A DNA stretch of 64,000 bases. It comes from Amycolatopsis thermophila (GTDB lineage: Bacteria > Actinomycetota > Actinomycetes > Mycobacteriales > Pseudonocardiaceae). The DNA lies in assembly GCF_030814215.1 (NCBI RefSeq), contig NZ_JAUSUT010000001.1:3410001-3474000 (forward strand), read 5' to 3'. How positions within the stretch are numbered: position 1 is the stretch's first letter; each line of letters opens with the position of its first letter. Below are positions 25,803 to 34,559 of this stretch, one piece after another. The translations under genes were made by a program, and so were the position numbers. The notes beneath the pieces are model-generated. The model was not told where the DNA came from, ran no database searches, and saw nothing but the letters and a program-made list of their open reading frames with translations.

Positions 25803-27010
25803 CCGGTCGCCCGCTGGGGGGGTGGGCCGCGGGCGCCGACTGAGCCGGCTGCGGTGGGCACGTTTCGGACGGGGTGGGTCGGGCGTGCGACGGCCCGCTC
25901 GGCCGAGGTCGGGACCGTGCGCGGCGTCCGCACGCTTGCGCCCAGCGGGAACCTGCGCGCCGCGGGCGGCGGACCTGCGTATGCCCGCGAGCGGCGGCCA
26001 CCGGCGAGTGACTGGCGCGCTCCTGGCCGGTGGCGTGCGGGGAGGTGAGTAGTGCAGGCCTGCTGGTGGGGCGACCAGCGGCGGAGCAGCGGGCCCGTAA
26101 CCGGCGTACGCCCACCAGCGCGCGGCCAGCGGGCGAGTGATTGGCGCGCGCCCGGGCGGCGGCGACCAGTGGGAGGGCCCGTGTCGGGCGGGCAGGCGAG
26201 TAGAGCAGGCCTGCTAGTGGGTGACCAGTGGCGGAGCAGCGGGCCTGTGACCGCCGTGCGCCCGCCAGCGGCGGCCAGCGGGCGAGTGCTTGGCGTGCGC
26301 TCGCCGGCGGGCGGCCGGGGATGGCCTGCGGCCGCGCAGGCGGGAGGCGGGTAGGGCATTAGTGCGCGGCCGCAGGCGCGCGGCTGGCGGGAGGACTGCC
26401 GCCGCACGGATGGGCGGGTAGGGCACTAGTGGGCCCGCCGACGGGCGGCTGGCGGGAGGACTGCCACCGCACGGGCGGGAGGCGGGCAGGCGCCTTGCGC
26501 CGAGCGCACGCGGGCAGGCGAACGGCCGGTGCTGCCAGAGCAGTGTTGGTCGCCGCAGCGAGCCACTGCGCGTGGTGTGGTGTTCGCCGCCGGAGGGCGG
26601 GTGCTGCCTTGCTGGGGCGACCGTGTCTGCTGGCCTGGTGCTGGCAGAGCTGTGTTGATCGCCGCTGTCAGCCTCGCCCAGGCCGGGGCACTCCCCGCGC
26701 CGTGCCGGTGTGCACGGTCGTGCGGCGCCCTGTGTGCAGGCCGGGACGCTCCCCGCGCCGTCCTGGTGCGCACGGTCGCGCGGCGCCCGTGCACAGGCCG
26801 GGGCGCTCCCCGTGCCGGGCCGGTCTGCGCCGTCGCGTGCTCGCGGTCCGGGTCAGCCGGTACGTACGGGCGCTCGCCGCGCTGGGTCGGTGGTGGCATT
26901 CGGGGCGGGAAGCCGTCGCGTGCCGCCACGGCTGGGTCGGTCGTTGCCTTGTTGGTGGCCTGCGCTCGGCGGGGTTTGGCTCCTCCAGAACCCCGCCGGC
27001 GGGCACGCCG
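25803..27010. repeat. 1.2-kb gene-free region of nested direct repeats
   Basis: Three repeat families are visible. (1) A unit of about 151 bp starting GAGTAG-GCAGGCCTGCT at 26047 and 26198, containing CGGAGCAGCGGGCC and GGCCAGCGGGCGAGTG. (2) A 67-bp unit starting GTAGGGCA at 26351 and 26418, containing GGCTGGCGGGAGGACTGCC. (3) A 57-58 bp unit starting CAGGCCGGG at 26679, 26737 and 26794, containing CTCCCCG-GCCG and GTCG-GCGGCGCCC. Reading frames crossing it lack ribosome sites and known domains. Confidence 0.75.
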
Positions 27011-27014
27011 GGGG

Positions 27015-27992
27015 TCAGTCGTTGAGCACCACGACCTTTCCGGCGGCCTGGTTGGCCTCCATGTAGGTGTGCGCGGCGACGATGTCGTCCAGCCGGAAGA
27101 CCCGGTCCACGTTCGGGTGGTAGACCCCGCGGGCCACGCCGTCGACGATCTGCTGCAGCGCCTCGCCCCCGGCGGTGCCGCGGATGTCGTTGCTCTGGAA
27201 CGCCGTCAACTTCGTGCCCGAGGGGATCATCGCCACCGGTTCGAAATCGGGCACCACCCACTTCCCGCTCAGCATCCCGGTCATGCACACCGTGCCGCCG
27301 CGGGCGACGAGCTGCAGGGAATCCACCACCGTCGGCGCCCCGACCAGGTCCAGCACGTAGTCCGGCCCATCCGGCACCAGGGCCCGCACGTCCGCCGCGA
27401 TGTCGCCGGAGTCCACCACGACGTGGTCGGCCCCGGCCTTCTCCAGCGACGCGACCTTCTCCCGCTTCCGCGTGGTCGCGATCGTCACCAGCCCGCGCTC
27501 CCGCGCCAGCGACAGCGCGGCCATCCCCACCGACGACGTCCCTCCCCGCACCAGCAGGGTCTGCCCTGGCGAGGTCGACCCGAGCACCTCGAGCGACCCC
27601 CACGCCGTCAGGTACGTCTCGGGCAGGGCGGCGAAGACGTCCCACGGCAGCTCGGTGCGCACCGGGATCAGCAGGTCGTCCGGCAGCAGCGCGTACTCCG
27701 CGTAGCCCCCGTCGAACTCCCGGCCCATCTCGCCCATCACCGCGGCGACCGTGGTGCCTGGCGCGAGCCGTGGGTCCCGCGACTCCACGACCTCACCAAC
27801 GCACTCGATGCCCAGGACCCGCGGGAACCGGACGTTCGGCGAATGCCCCTGCCGCGTCATCAGCTCCGACCGGTTCAGCCCGAACCCCTTCACCCGGACG
27901 AGCGTCCAGCCGTCTCGCACCTCGGGCGTCGGCACCTCGCGGACCTGCAGTACCTCCGGCCCGCCCGGCGCGTCCATCACCACCGCGCGCAT
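27015..27992 (-). CDS. Zinc-independent MDR-family alcohol dehydrogenase/quinone oxidoreductase
   Basis: About 325 residues. GroES-like N-terminal domain (MRAVVMDAPGGPEVLQV; FGLNRSELMTRQGHSP; PRVLGIECVGEVV), then a Rossmann domain with LLVRGGTSSVGMAALSLA and DYVLDLVGAPT. The zinc-ligand cysteines of true alcohol dehydrogenases are absent, so it is of the quinone oxidoreductase/enoyl reductase type using NADPH. I place the start at ATG 27992, where AAGGGGG precedes at good distance; ATG 28016 is an alternative. Confidence 0.87.
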   Translation of the reverse strand: MRAVVMDAPGGPEVLQVREVPTPEVRDGWTLVRVKGFGLNRSELMTRQGHSPNVRFPRVLGIECVGEVVESRDPRLAPGTTVAAVMGEMGREFDGGYAEYALLPDDLLIPVRTELPWDVFAALPETYLTAWGSLEVLGSTSPGQTLLVRGGTSSVGMAALSLARERGLVTIATTRKREKVASLEKAGADHVVVDSGDIAADVRALVPDGPDYVLDLVGAPTVVDSLQLVARGGTVCMTGMLSGKWVVPDFEPVAMIPSGTKLTAFQSNDIRGTAGGEALQQIVDGVARGVYHPNVDRVFRLDDIVAAHTYMEANQAAGKVVVLND

Positions 27993-28128
27993 CAGTTGCC
28001 CCCTTGTTGCAGCCATGTCCGGAGATTAGCCGGGGGGTACGACAATTTTCGGTGGCTCAGTCATCGCCGCGGTCGACTTTGGCGGGGATCGGCCGCTCGC
28101 GGAGGGCGGCGGCCACCGAGTGGAGGTT

Positions 28129-28382
28129 TTAGACCCACGCCAGGCCCGGGATGGTGAAACCGATGTCGCCGAGGGCGCCGTTGATCTCGCTGATCACGTG
28201 GTGTGCGCCGTCGTCGGAGGGTCCCCACCCACGTCGGGGAGGCCATGATGAGGACCCCCGAGTTCACGATCTCCTCGCGGATTCAAGGCCAGTCGTCACC
28301 TTCGTCCCTGTCACTGCTGACGCCCGGGCTTGACGCGCAGTCCGGCCGCGACGACCTCGCAGTTCACGACCGTCGCGCGCAT
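28129..28382 (-). pseudogene. Decayed flavodoxin/NADPH-dependent FMN reductase family gene
   Basis: Three pieces of one family remain in different frames: MRATVVNCEVV...RVKPG from 28382, SSDRDEGDDWP then a TGA and IREEIVNSGVLIMASPTWVG, and finally SDDGAHHVISEINGALGDIG ending FTIPGLAWV and stop 28129. The last segment is highly characteristic of actinobacterial flavodoxin-family proteins of about 190 residues. Frameshifts, an in-frame stop, a deletion between PTWVG and SDDGAHH, and loss of the C-terminus show the gene is dead. The order of pieces is the normal one. Confidence 0.8.
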
Positions 28383-28486
28383 GGGACCGGCTTCCCGGCC
28401 GGTCTGTTCCCGAAACGGGACGAGTGAGGGACGCCGGGCTGGGTAGCCCCACGAACGTCAAGGACAGCAAGGGGAAAGGAGGGACC

Positions 28487-28678
28487 ATGGCGGCCCCGAA
28501 TCCGATTCAGATGCAGAAGTTCCTGTCGGGCGTGGACTACCCGTGCACGCGGGACAAGCTGGTGGACCACGCGCAGAGCCAGGGTGCCCCCGACGACGTC
28601 CTGGACCACCTGCGGAAGCTGCCGGACCGCGAGTACGACGGCCCGAACGCGGTGAGCGCCGAGTTCACGAACACCTGA
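28487..28678 (+). CDS. DUF2795 domain small protein
   Basis: 63 residues, MAAPNPIQMQKFLSGVDYPC followed by TRDKLVDHA and LDHLRKLPDREYDGPNAVS, the DUF2795 pattern of small helical actinobacterial proteins. ATG 28487 has AAAGGAGGG upstream. The family has no assigned biochemical role; members resemble small DNA/RNA-binding or structural helical bundles, which is only a guess. Monocistronic, between a pseudogene and a repeat array. Confidence 0.85.
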   Translation: MAAPNPIQMQKFLSGVDYPCTRDKLVDHAQSQGAPDDVLDHLRKLPDREYDGPNAVSAEFTNT

Positions 28679-28799
28679 CCCGGCTTGACGTCGCCTCCCG
28701 CGGCGCCGTGGCTGCCACGGCGCCGCGAGTGCTGCCGGGCACCGGCATGGGTGAGTTGCCCCTCCGTGACCGGGCTGATGGCGGCGAGACGTGGACAGG

Positions 28800-29420
28800 G
28801 CGGGTGGTGAACGTGGGGCGAGGGGTGGCCCGCAGGGTGCCCGGCGTGGCGAGGACCGCGCCTCGCGGGGCGGACCGGGTCGCTGGCGTGGCGAATCATC
28901 TTCCTGGGGTGGCAGGCACGGTTCCTGGCGTGGCGAGGAGGGCGCCTGGAGTGGTGCATCGGCTGGCTGGGGTGGCGGGCCCGCTGCCCGGGGTGGCGAG
29001 CCGGATGCCAGGGGTGGTTAGGACAGTGCCACGGCGGCGAGACGGTGTCACGGGTAGCTAGCCCGCTGGTCGATGGCGTGGCGGATGGGGCGAGGACGGT
29101 GCCTTCGGTGGTGGACCGCGGGCCAGGGGTGGCGCACCGGCTGCGTGGGATGGCAGGCAGGGTGCCCCCGTGGCGAGGACGACGCCTGGAGTGGCGCACC
29201 GGCTGGCTGGGGTGGCGAGCCGGATGCCACGGCGAGGACGCGCCTTTCGTGATGGACCCGCCTGCCTGGGGTGGCGCATCGGCTGGCTGGGAGGCGAGCC
29301 GGATGCCTGGCACGGCAAGGACGATGCCTCGGGCGGTGAGCGGGATTTCTGGGGCGGCGAGGTTCGGCTGGGCCGATGCCCGGCCGTCGAGTCGGGAAGG
29401 TCGATGTGGCACCAAGCGTG
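28800..29420. repeat. 21-bp minisatellite, about 25-30 degenerate units
   Basis: Units follow GTGGCGAGCCGGATGCCTGG plus G (for example 28929-28995: GTGGCGAGGAGGGCGCCTGG, GTGGTGCATCGGCTGGCTGG, GTGGCGGGCCCGCTGCCCGG). Because the period is 21, plus-strand frames read as pseudo-heptads (GVARRAP, GVASRMP), but these are interrupted by stops and have no ribosome site. From 29480 to 29871 shorter CCGAGCCGCGGCTCC-type units continue, then nothing recognisable. Confidence 0.8.
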
Positions 29421-29871
29421 CCGCGCGGAGGGTCGCGTAGGGCGGAACTTGGGCGGGCCGATAGCCGCATAGCGATGCGCACCGGCGAGTGACCCGGTTC
29501 GCGGGGGACTCCAAAACCAGTGTCGGGCCGAGTCGACGCCCGGAGACAAGTGTCGAGTGGCACGCACCCTGCGGGGACCGGCAGGGGAGGGGTTGTGAGC
29601 GCGTGTGGAACGGCGGAGCGATGTGATCGCGATCGGCTCTCGGCGCCTCGCCCGCCCAGCCCGGGCTCCCTGCGCCCCGCCGGGCGCCCGCCCAGCCGCG
29701 GCTTCCGGCGCCGAGCCACGACTCCCTGCACCGAGCCGCGGTTTCCAGCGCTCAGCTCCCGGCGCGCGGCCGCTTGACCCGGCAGTACGCGCACACTCAA
29801 AATACTGCCGACACTGCGCCTGCCGCCCGCCCGGCCGCGGCGCTGGGTTTGCTGCCGACCGCTCCGCCGGA

Positions 29872-30702
29872 TCAGTGCGCGCTCAGGTGCTCCAGCAGCA
29901 GGGCGGTCAGGACCTCGGGCACCTCCTCGGGGATCCAGTGCGTCACGTCCTCCAGCATCTGGAACGAGTACGCTCCCGCGACCCAGTTCTCGGTGTCCAG
30001 GGCGGCCGTCGAGCCGAACGCGACGTCCTCCGTGCTCCACACGTACAGCGTCGGCACCGTGACCTTGCCGATCTCGGCCCGGGGGCGGTTCGCGCGGTAC
30101 CAGTTCAGCGCGGCGGTCAGCGCGCCCGGCTCGGAGAGCCGCCGGACGTACTCGTCGACCCGGCTGGCGGGCACCTTCCACTCGAACATCCGCCGCAGCG
30201 CCTCGCCGTTGTTGGCCAGCATCTGCTTTTCCGTGCCGCTCGATCGCCAGTCCCGCATGTACTGCGACCGCATCTGCTGGTCCTCGTCCGTCCGCAACGC
30301 GTTGCCCAACGCGCCGGGATGCGGTGTCGACACCGCGGTCAGCGTGCGCAGCCGGCCGGGGTGCTCGGACGCCGTCCACCACGCGGCCGCCGCGCCCCAG
30401 TCGTGACCCACGAGGTCGAACCGGGACCACCCCAGCTCGTCGGCGATGGCCAGGACGTCACCGACGATCGAGTCCATCCCGTACTCCGCGGCGAGCTCCG
30501 GCCGCACCCCCGGCGAGTAGCCGCGCTGGTCGGGCGCCACCGCCCGGTACCCGCGATCGCCCAGCACGGCGACCTGGTGCTCCCACGAGACGGCGGCCTC
30601 GGGGAAACCGTGCAGCAGCAGGACGGGACGGCCGTCGGCGGGGCCGGCCGCGATCGCGTCGAACGAGCCGGCCGCGGTGGGGATGCTCAGGTACTCCATC
30701 AC
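29872..30702 (-). CDS. Alpha/beta hydrolase (epoxide hydrolase-like)
   Basis: About 276 residues. Oxyanion His-Gly in LLLHGFPEAAVSWEHQ, DQRGYSPG, and a nucleophile elbow with Asp (GHDWGAAAAWW), so the nucleophile is Asp as in epoxide hydrolases and haloalkane dehalogenases. The acid is likely in VWSTEDVAFG and the base His in DVTHWIPEE. GTG 30702 lies seven bases after a TAGGGT -10 box (leaderless); ATG 30699 is the next codon. Paired DevR-like boxes lie about 160-190 bp upstream. Confidence 0.85.
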   Translation of the reverse strand: MMEYLSIPTAAGSFDAIAAGPADGRPVLLLHGFPEAAVSWEHQVAVLGDRGYRAVAPDQRGYSPGVRPELAAEYGMDSIVGDVLAIADELGWSRFDLVGHDWGAAAAWWTASEHPGRLRTLTAVSTPHPGALGNALRTDEDQQMRSQYMRDWRSSGTEKQMLANNGEALRRMFEWKVPASRVDEYVRRLSEPGALTAALNWYRANRPRAEIGKVTVPTLYVWSTEDVAFGSTAALDTENWVAGAYSFQMLEDVTHWIPEEVPEVLTALLLEHLSAH

Positions 30703-30858
30703 GCCCCGAACCCTACGGCCTGCCACCGACAGTTTTCCCACCATCCCGCGCCGCGCCGGGAACGTCGGCACCCGTTCGGGCGACGCGTGGCGGGAGGGTC
30801 GACGGTGCGCCCGAGTCGCGACGATGCCAGCGTCCGAACAGGACGGTGACCGCGTCTC

Positions 30859-30893
30859 GGGCCAGATGTCCCAACCTTTGGGACGAACGTCCT
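30859..30893. promoter_or_regulatory. Two DevR/DosR-box-like sites, 21 bp centre to centre
   Basis: GGGCCAGATGTCCC (30859-30872) and GGGACGAACGTCCT (30880-30893) both follow GGGNC-N4-GTCC(C/T), the core of the mycobacterial DevR box, and sit two helical turns apart as in cooperatively bound promoters. They lie between paaX-like (31015) and the hydrolase (30702). The rest of 30703-31014 shows only the hydrolase -10 box. Confidence 0.5.
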
Positions 30894-31014
30894 GAGACTC
30901 AGCCCATAGGGCGTGGCGCGGCGAGGCCGGGCGTCTGCGGGCGCGCGGCCCCAACGCGCGAGTCCACCGGCAGGGGCACGAAGGCATCGCCACGGTGGAC
31001 TCTGCGCCGCACTG

Positions 31015-31908
31015 TCAAGCGGCTTCCTCCGCGCCGACCAGTTCGTCCCAGTGCCGCTGCGCCACCGGGCGCCATTCGACGTGCCTGCGGTGGAACAGCT
31101 CGGCCGCCTTGGCGCCGCTCCAGTTCGGCGGCAGCAACCGTCCGGGCAGGCGCGGGTCGAGGAACGGGAAGCGGCGCCATTCGTGCACCAGGCGGGTCTG
31201 GGCGTGCAGCACAGCTTCGCCGGAATCCGGTGCCAGCGCGGCGAATTCGTCGATGAAGTCCTCGTACCGCTCCTCGAGGGCGGTCAGGTCCCACGCGCGC
31301 GCGACCATCGCGTCCTCGTCGCCGATCTTGCCGTACGACGCGACGAACGACATCGCCTCGGCGTGCAGCCCGAGGTCGCGCACGATCGTGCACGCCTCGT
31401 CCTGGCGACCGGGGTGCGGGCTGATCCACACGCCGGGCGTCGGCGAACCGAAACCCGCCCACGTCAGCCGCGTGCGCAGGCTGTGCCGCAGGTCCCGCTT
31501 CGTCTCGGGCACCGACACCAGCAGCATGAGCCAGGTGCCGTCCCACGGCGTGTCCTCGCGGCCGAAGCCGTAGATCCGCTCCGCCCCCTCGGACAGCAGC
31601 CGCCGGCCCGGCGCGGTCAGCGACCACCGCACGCGGCGGCCGTGCCGCTCGGACACCAGCCAGCCCTCCGCCGCAGTGCGCGCGAGTGCCTGGCGGGCGG
31701 ACTTCTCCTCGATGCCGAACGTGCCCAGCACGTCGACGAGCGTGGATGTCCACACCGGCCGGTCACGGGGCAGCACGAACTCGCCGAGCACGGTCATCAG
31801 CACCGACCGCGCGCTCGTATGGCTGACCTCGCGCCGCCTGCTCACGGTGGGGCGGGCCGTGGTGTCCGCGATCGCGCTCACCTCCCGCGAAGCTGACCAA
31901 GACGCCAT
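31015..31908 (-). CDS. PaaX family transcriptional regulator
   Basis: 297 residues. N-terminal PaaX winged-helix region (SARSVLMTVLGEFVLPRDRP, FGIEEKSARQALARTAAEGWL, RWSLTAPGRRLLSEGAERIYGFG), then the central and C-terminal PaaX domains (WDGTWLMLLVSVPETKRDLR; LGSPTPGVWISPHP-like; LVHEWRRFPFLDPRLPGRLLPPNWSGAKA). PaaX proteins repress aryl-CoA catabolic genes and release DNA on binding an acyl/aryl-CoA. No phenylacetate genes are in the window, so the target is elsewhere or is the neighbouring hydrolase. ATG 31908 chosen; TAGCCT lies 11 bases upstream. Confidence 0.9.
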   Translation of the reverse strand: MASWSASREVSAIADTTARPTVSRRREVSHTSARSVLMTVLGEFVLPRDRPVWTSTLVDVLGTFGIEEKSARQALARTAAEGWLVSERHGRRVRWSLTAPGRRLLSEGAERIYGFGREDTPWDGTWLMLLVSVPETKRDLRHSLRTRLTWAGFGSPTPGVWISPHPGRQDEACTIVRDLGLHAEAMSFVASYGKIGDEDAMVARAWDLTALEERYEDFIDEFAALAPDSGEAVLHAQTRLVHEWRRFPFLDPRLPGRLLPPNWSGAKAAELFHRRHVEWRPVAQRHWDELVGAEEAA

Positions 31909-32151
31909 TGGCGTTGCTCAGGCTAGCCCACGCGGACCGGATCGCGGAGCGCGGTCGGTCAATGGCGAAAATACGACAGGTCGTGCACCGAATTCATTCG
32001 GCCCGGTGCGCTTCCGCTGGTCCGGCCCGCGGTGGGTGAATGATCTGTTCGTCACGGGCGCATTTGCCCGCAGGGGTGCGGAACCAGGCGGCAACCGCAG
32101 CAGCTGCCAGCGGGGCGGTGAATGTGCAAACGCCGTCCCGGGTGGTGGAAC

Positions 32152-32577
32152 TCAGTGCCGGGTGGGTGTCGAAAACACGTGGAAATCGACCGTGACGGCC
32201 CGGGTTCCCGCGCCTTCCGGGGCCCGTTCCGGATAACGCTCGATCAGTTCCCGCATCGACTCGGCGAGCTCGTTCAGCTCGTCCGGAGTCAGGTGCAGGA
32301 CCGTGGTGAACCCGGGGTCGGCGAGATCCGGTTCCGGTGAATTCTCCGACGATTCCCAGCGCAGCTGCCAGGGCCTGATCCGCCCGCGGCCGCGCGGCGC
32401 TTCCTCGATGAGGCCCTGCCGGGCCAGTTGCCGCAGGTGGAACGAGCACAGGCCGGAGCTGTACCCGAGCCGCCTGCTCGCCTCGTTCGCGGTCACCGTG
32501 CCGACCTCGGCCAGCAGGTCCAGCAGGGCGATGCGCACCGGGTGGTCGGGCAACGTCGTCTCGGGTCGGATCTCCAC
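32152..32577 (-). CDS. ArsR-type winged-helix repressor
   Basis: About 141 residues from GTG 32577. VRIALLDLLAEVGTVTANEASRRLGYSSGLCSFHLRQLARQGLIEEA is a clear winged helix of the ArsR/helix-turn-helix type; the C-terminal half (LTPDELNELAESMRELIERY) is helical and probably dimerising. No metal-binding Cys cluster is present. It is divergent from a peptide deformylase gene and the gap holds two identical palindromes, the first of which starts at its own GTG, so autoregulation and control of def are likely. A TTG at 32613 would read through the operator and is less likely. Confidence 0.8.
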   Translation of the reverse strand: MEIRPETTLPDHPVRIALLDLLAEVGTVTANEASRRLGYSSGLCSFHLRQLARQGLIEEAPRGRGRIRPWQLRWESSENSPEPDLADPGFTTVLHLTPDELNELAESMRELIERYPERAPEGAGTRAVTVDFHVFSTPTRH

Positions 32578-32603
32578 TTTGCAAAGTGTGCTACTTTGCA
32601 AAG
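32577..32603. promoter_or_regulatory. Double palindromic operator, CTTTGCAAAG twice
   Basis: Two perfect 10-bp palindromes CTTTGCAAAG occur at 32577-32586 and 32594-32603, centres 17 bp apart. The second overlaps a TACTTT -10 box (32592-32597) for the deformylase gene, and the first covers the start codon of the divergent regulator. Confidence 0.8.
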
Positions 32604-32623
32604 GACTTGGCAAGGGAGGCGAG

Positions 32624-33271
32624 ATGGCCGTCTACGTGCAGGGCAAGCCGGCCGGGGACTGCCCGCGGGTGCTGCCGGAGGCCGAGCGGGGCACGCCGCG
32701 GCGGATCACCGAGATCGGCGAGGTGATCCTGGCGCGCCCGTGCCGTCCCGCCACCGAGTTCGGCACCCCGGAGCTGGCGGCGCTGATCGACGACATGTTC
32801 GCGACGCTGTACGTCGCGGAGGGCGCCGGGCTGGCCGCCAACCAGGTGGACGTCGACCTGCGCCTGTTCGTGTGGGACTGCTGGGACGAGTACGGCGACC
32901 GGCACATCGGGCACATCCTCAACCCGGTGCTCGACGAGGAGCCGGTGTCCGCGCGCCGGCTGCTCGAAGCGCCCGAGGGCTGCCTGTCCGTGCCCGGCCC
33001 GTACGCGAAGCTGCCGCGCGCCGACCACGCCGTGGTGCGCGGCGTCGACCAGGACGGCGAGCCGCTGGTGATCGAGGGGCGGGGTTACTTCGCGCGGTGC
33101 CTGCAACACGAGACCGACCACCTCGACGGCGGCCTCTACGTGGACCGCCTGCCGCAGCGCAAGCGCAAGTCGGTGTTGCGGGAGATGGATAAGTCGCGCG
33201 ACGAGGTGATGGCCCGCCGCGCCGAACTGGCGGAGGAGCTCAGGCGATCTCGTTCGCCAGAAGGTCGCTGA
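32624..33271 (+). CDS. def: Peptide deformylase
   Basis: 215 residues. All three deformylase motifs are intact: GAGLAANQV (68-76), EGCLSVPG with metal ligand C120, and QHETDHLDG with H162, E163 and H166. It removes the formyl group from the N-terminal Met of new proteins, using Fe/Zn. ATG 32624 has AAGGGAGG upstream. Being behind a dedicated repressor it is probably an additional, inducible deformylase rather than the housekeeping copy. The basic tail (RKRKSVLREM...RRSRSPEGR) is longer than in minimal deformylases. Its 3' end overlaps pepE by 32 bp. Confidence 0.93.
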   Translation: MAVYVQGKPAGDCPRVLPEAERGTPRRITEIGEVILARPCRPATEFGTPELAALIDDMFATLYVAEGAGLAANQVDVDLRLFVWDCWDEYGDRHIGHILNPVLDEEPVSARRLLEAPEGCLSVPGPYAKLPRADHAVVRGVDQDGEPLVIEGRGYFARCLQHETDHLDGGLYVDRLPQRKRKSVLREMDKSRDEVMARRAELAEELRRSRSPEGR

Positions 33272-33950
33272 GGTCCGCGCCGGGGGCCAGTTCCACCGGT
33301 TCGGTACCGCGCCGGAACAGCCGTGCGCCCGGCTCGCCGCCGCCGAGGGTGAGCGTCTGGCCTTCGCGGCGCAGCCAGGTGCCCTCGCGCAGGCCGAGCA
33401 CCGGGACGTCGTTCTCCTCGAGGAACTGCTGGATCCGCTCCTCGCGGGTTTCGCCCATGTGGGTGGACGACGGGTCGGGGTCGAGGTAGTGCGGGTTGAT
33501 CTGGAACGGCACGAACCCGGCGGCGTCGAACGCCGGCGGCTGCACGATCGGCATGTCGTTGGTGGTGCGGATGGTGGGGCAGGCGACGTTGGTGCCCGCG
33601 CTCGATCCGATGTAGACGGTTCCGTGCGCCACCCGGTCGCGGATCGGGGCGAGCAGTTCGCGGCGGTAGAGCTGGCGCAGGAGCCGGAAGGTGTTGCCGC
33701 CGCCGGTGAACACGGCCTGGGCGGAGTTCAGCAGCTTGATCGGGTCGTCCTGGTGGGCGCCGGCGACCTCGACCCCGAACGGGGCGAGCGCCTTGGCGAC
33801 GGCCGCGGTGTAGGCGTCGTGGTCGGCGAGGGCGAACGGCACGAACACCAGGCGCCGCACGTCGGCGAGCACTTCGGCCAGCGCGTCGGTCGCGTGCTCC
33901 AGGTAGCCGCGCCCGGGCGCGGTCGAGTTCGACAGCAGCAGCAGACGCAT
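33240..33950 (-). CDS. pepE: Dipeptidase E (peptidase family S51)
   Basis: 236 residues, starting MRLLLLSNSTAPGRGYLEHA. The serine nucleophile is in IGSSAGTNVACPTI; FTGGGNTFRLLRQLY and FQINPHYLDPDP are also characteristic of PepE, an aspartyl dipeptidase with a class-I-glutaminase-like fold. It hydrolyses Asp-X dipeptides in the cytoplasm. ATG 33950 follows AAAGGGA; an in-frame start at 33983 adds unrelated residues. It runs into the 3' end of def. Confidence 0.9.
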   Translation of the reverse strand: MRLLLLSNSTAPGRGYLEHATDALAEVLADVRRLVFVPFALADHDAYTAAVAKALAPFGVEVAGAHQDDPIKLLNSAQAVFTGGGNTFRLLRQLYRRELLAPIRDRVAHGTVYIGSSAGTNVACPTIRTTNDMPIVQPPAFDAAGFVPFQINPHYLDPDPSSTHMGETREERIQQFLEENDVPVLGLREGTWLRREGQTLTLGGGEPGARLFRRGTEPVELAPGADLSDLLANEIA

Positions 33951-34047
33951 CGACGTTCCCTTTCCGGCGCTCGCTTTCCGCATTGCCTATCACGCGGGGC
34001 GGCGCGAGTTGCGGCGGAAGTGAGCTCGACCACCTACGCTGGGTGGC

Positions 34048-34479
34048 ATGGCAGGTGACGTGCTTCCCGACCCGTCGAGCCCGTTCGGACGACGCGTGCG
34101 CGAGCGGCTGGAGGCCGAACGGGTCATCTGGCTGACGACCACGGGCGCCGATGGCACGCCCCAGCCGAACCCGGTGTGGTTCCTGTGGGCCGACGGCGGG
34201 TTCCTGATCTACAACGCCGCCAAGGCGAAACGACTCGACCACATCCGCGACCGGCCGCAGGTCTCCCTCAACTTCGACAGCGACGGGCAGGGCGGGAACA
34301 TCGTGGTGTTCCGCGGACTGGCCCGGCCCGCTGACACCCAGCCCGCGCCCCACGAGAACGAGGCCTACGTGGAGAAGTACGGCGAGGCGATGCGGCAGAT
34401 CAGGGGCAGCCACGAGGCGTTCTCGGAGGCCTACCCCCACGCGCTGCGCATCGAGGTCAACGGAGTGCGCGGCTTCTAG
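34048..34479 (+). CDS. F420-dependent or PPOX-type oxidoreductase (TIGR03667-like)
   Basis: 143 residues with the split beta-barrel of the pyridoxamine-phosphate-oxidase superfamily: VIWLTTTGADGTPQPNPVWFLWADGGFLIYN, AKRLDHIRDRPQVSLNFDSD and YPHALRIEVNGVRG. These actinobacterial proteins bind F420 or flavin and reduce small substrates. ATG 34048 lies seven bases after -10 box TACGCT (34035-34040), so the message is leaderless. No operon partner. Confidence 0.87.
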   Translation: MAGDVLPDPSSPFGRRVRERLEAERVIWLTTTGADGTPQPNPVWFLWADGGFLIYNAAKAKRLDHIRDRPQVSLNFDSDGQGGNIVVFRGLARPADTQPAPHENEAYVEKYGEAMRQIRGSHEAFSEAYPHALRIEVNGVRGF

Positions 34480-34559
34480 CGGCGCCGGCGAGCCGCGCGC
34501 TGGGCACGACGAAGGTGACCAGCGCGGCGAAGGGGCCGGTCACCGGTGCCGTCCGTGGC

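Noticed and set aside
30868..30884. Inverted repeat GTCCCAACCTTTGGGAC as the true operator
   Set aside because: It is the junction between two DevR-box-like sites; the 21-bp paired-box reading explains more of the sequence. I keep the DevR reading tentative.
31909..32151. Small gene between the PaaX and ArsR-like genes
   Set aside because: Open stretches exist on the minus strand but none has a plausible start with a ribosome site or -10 box.
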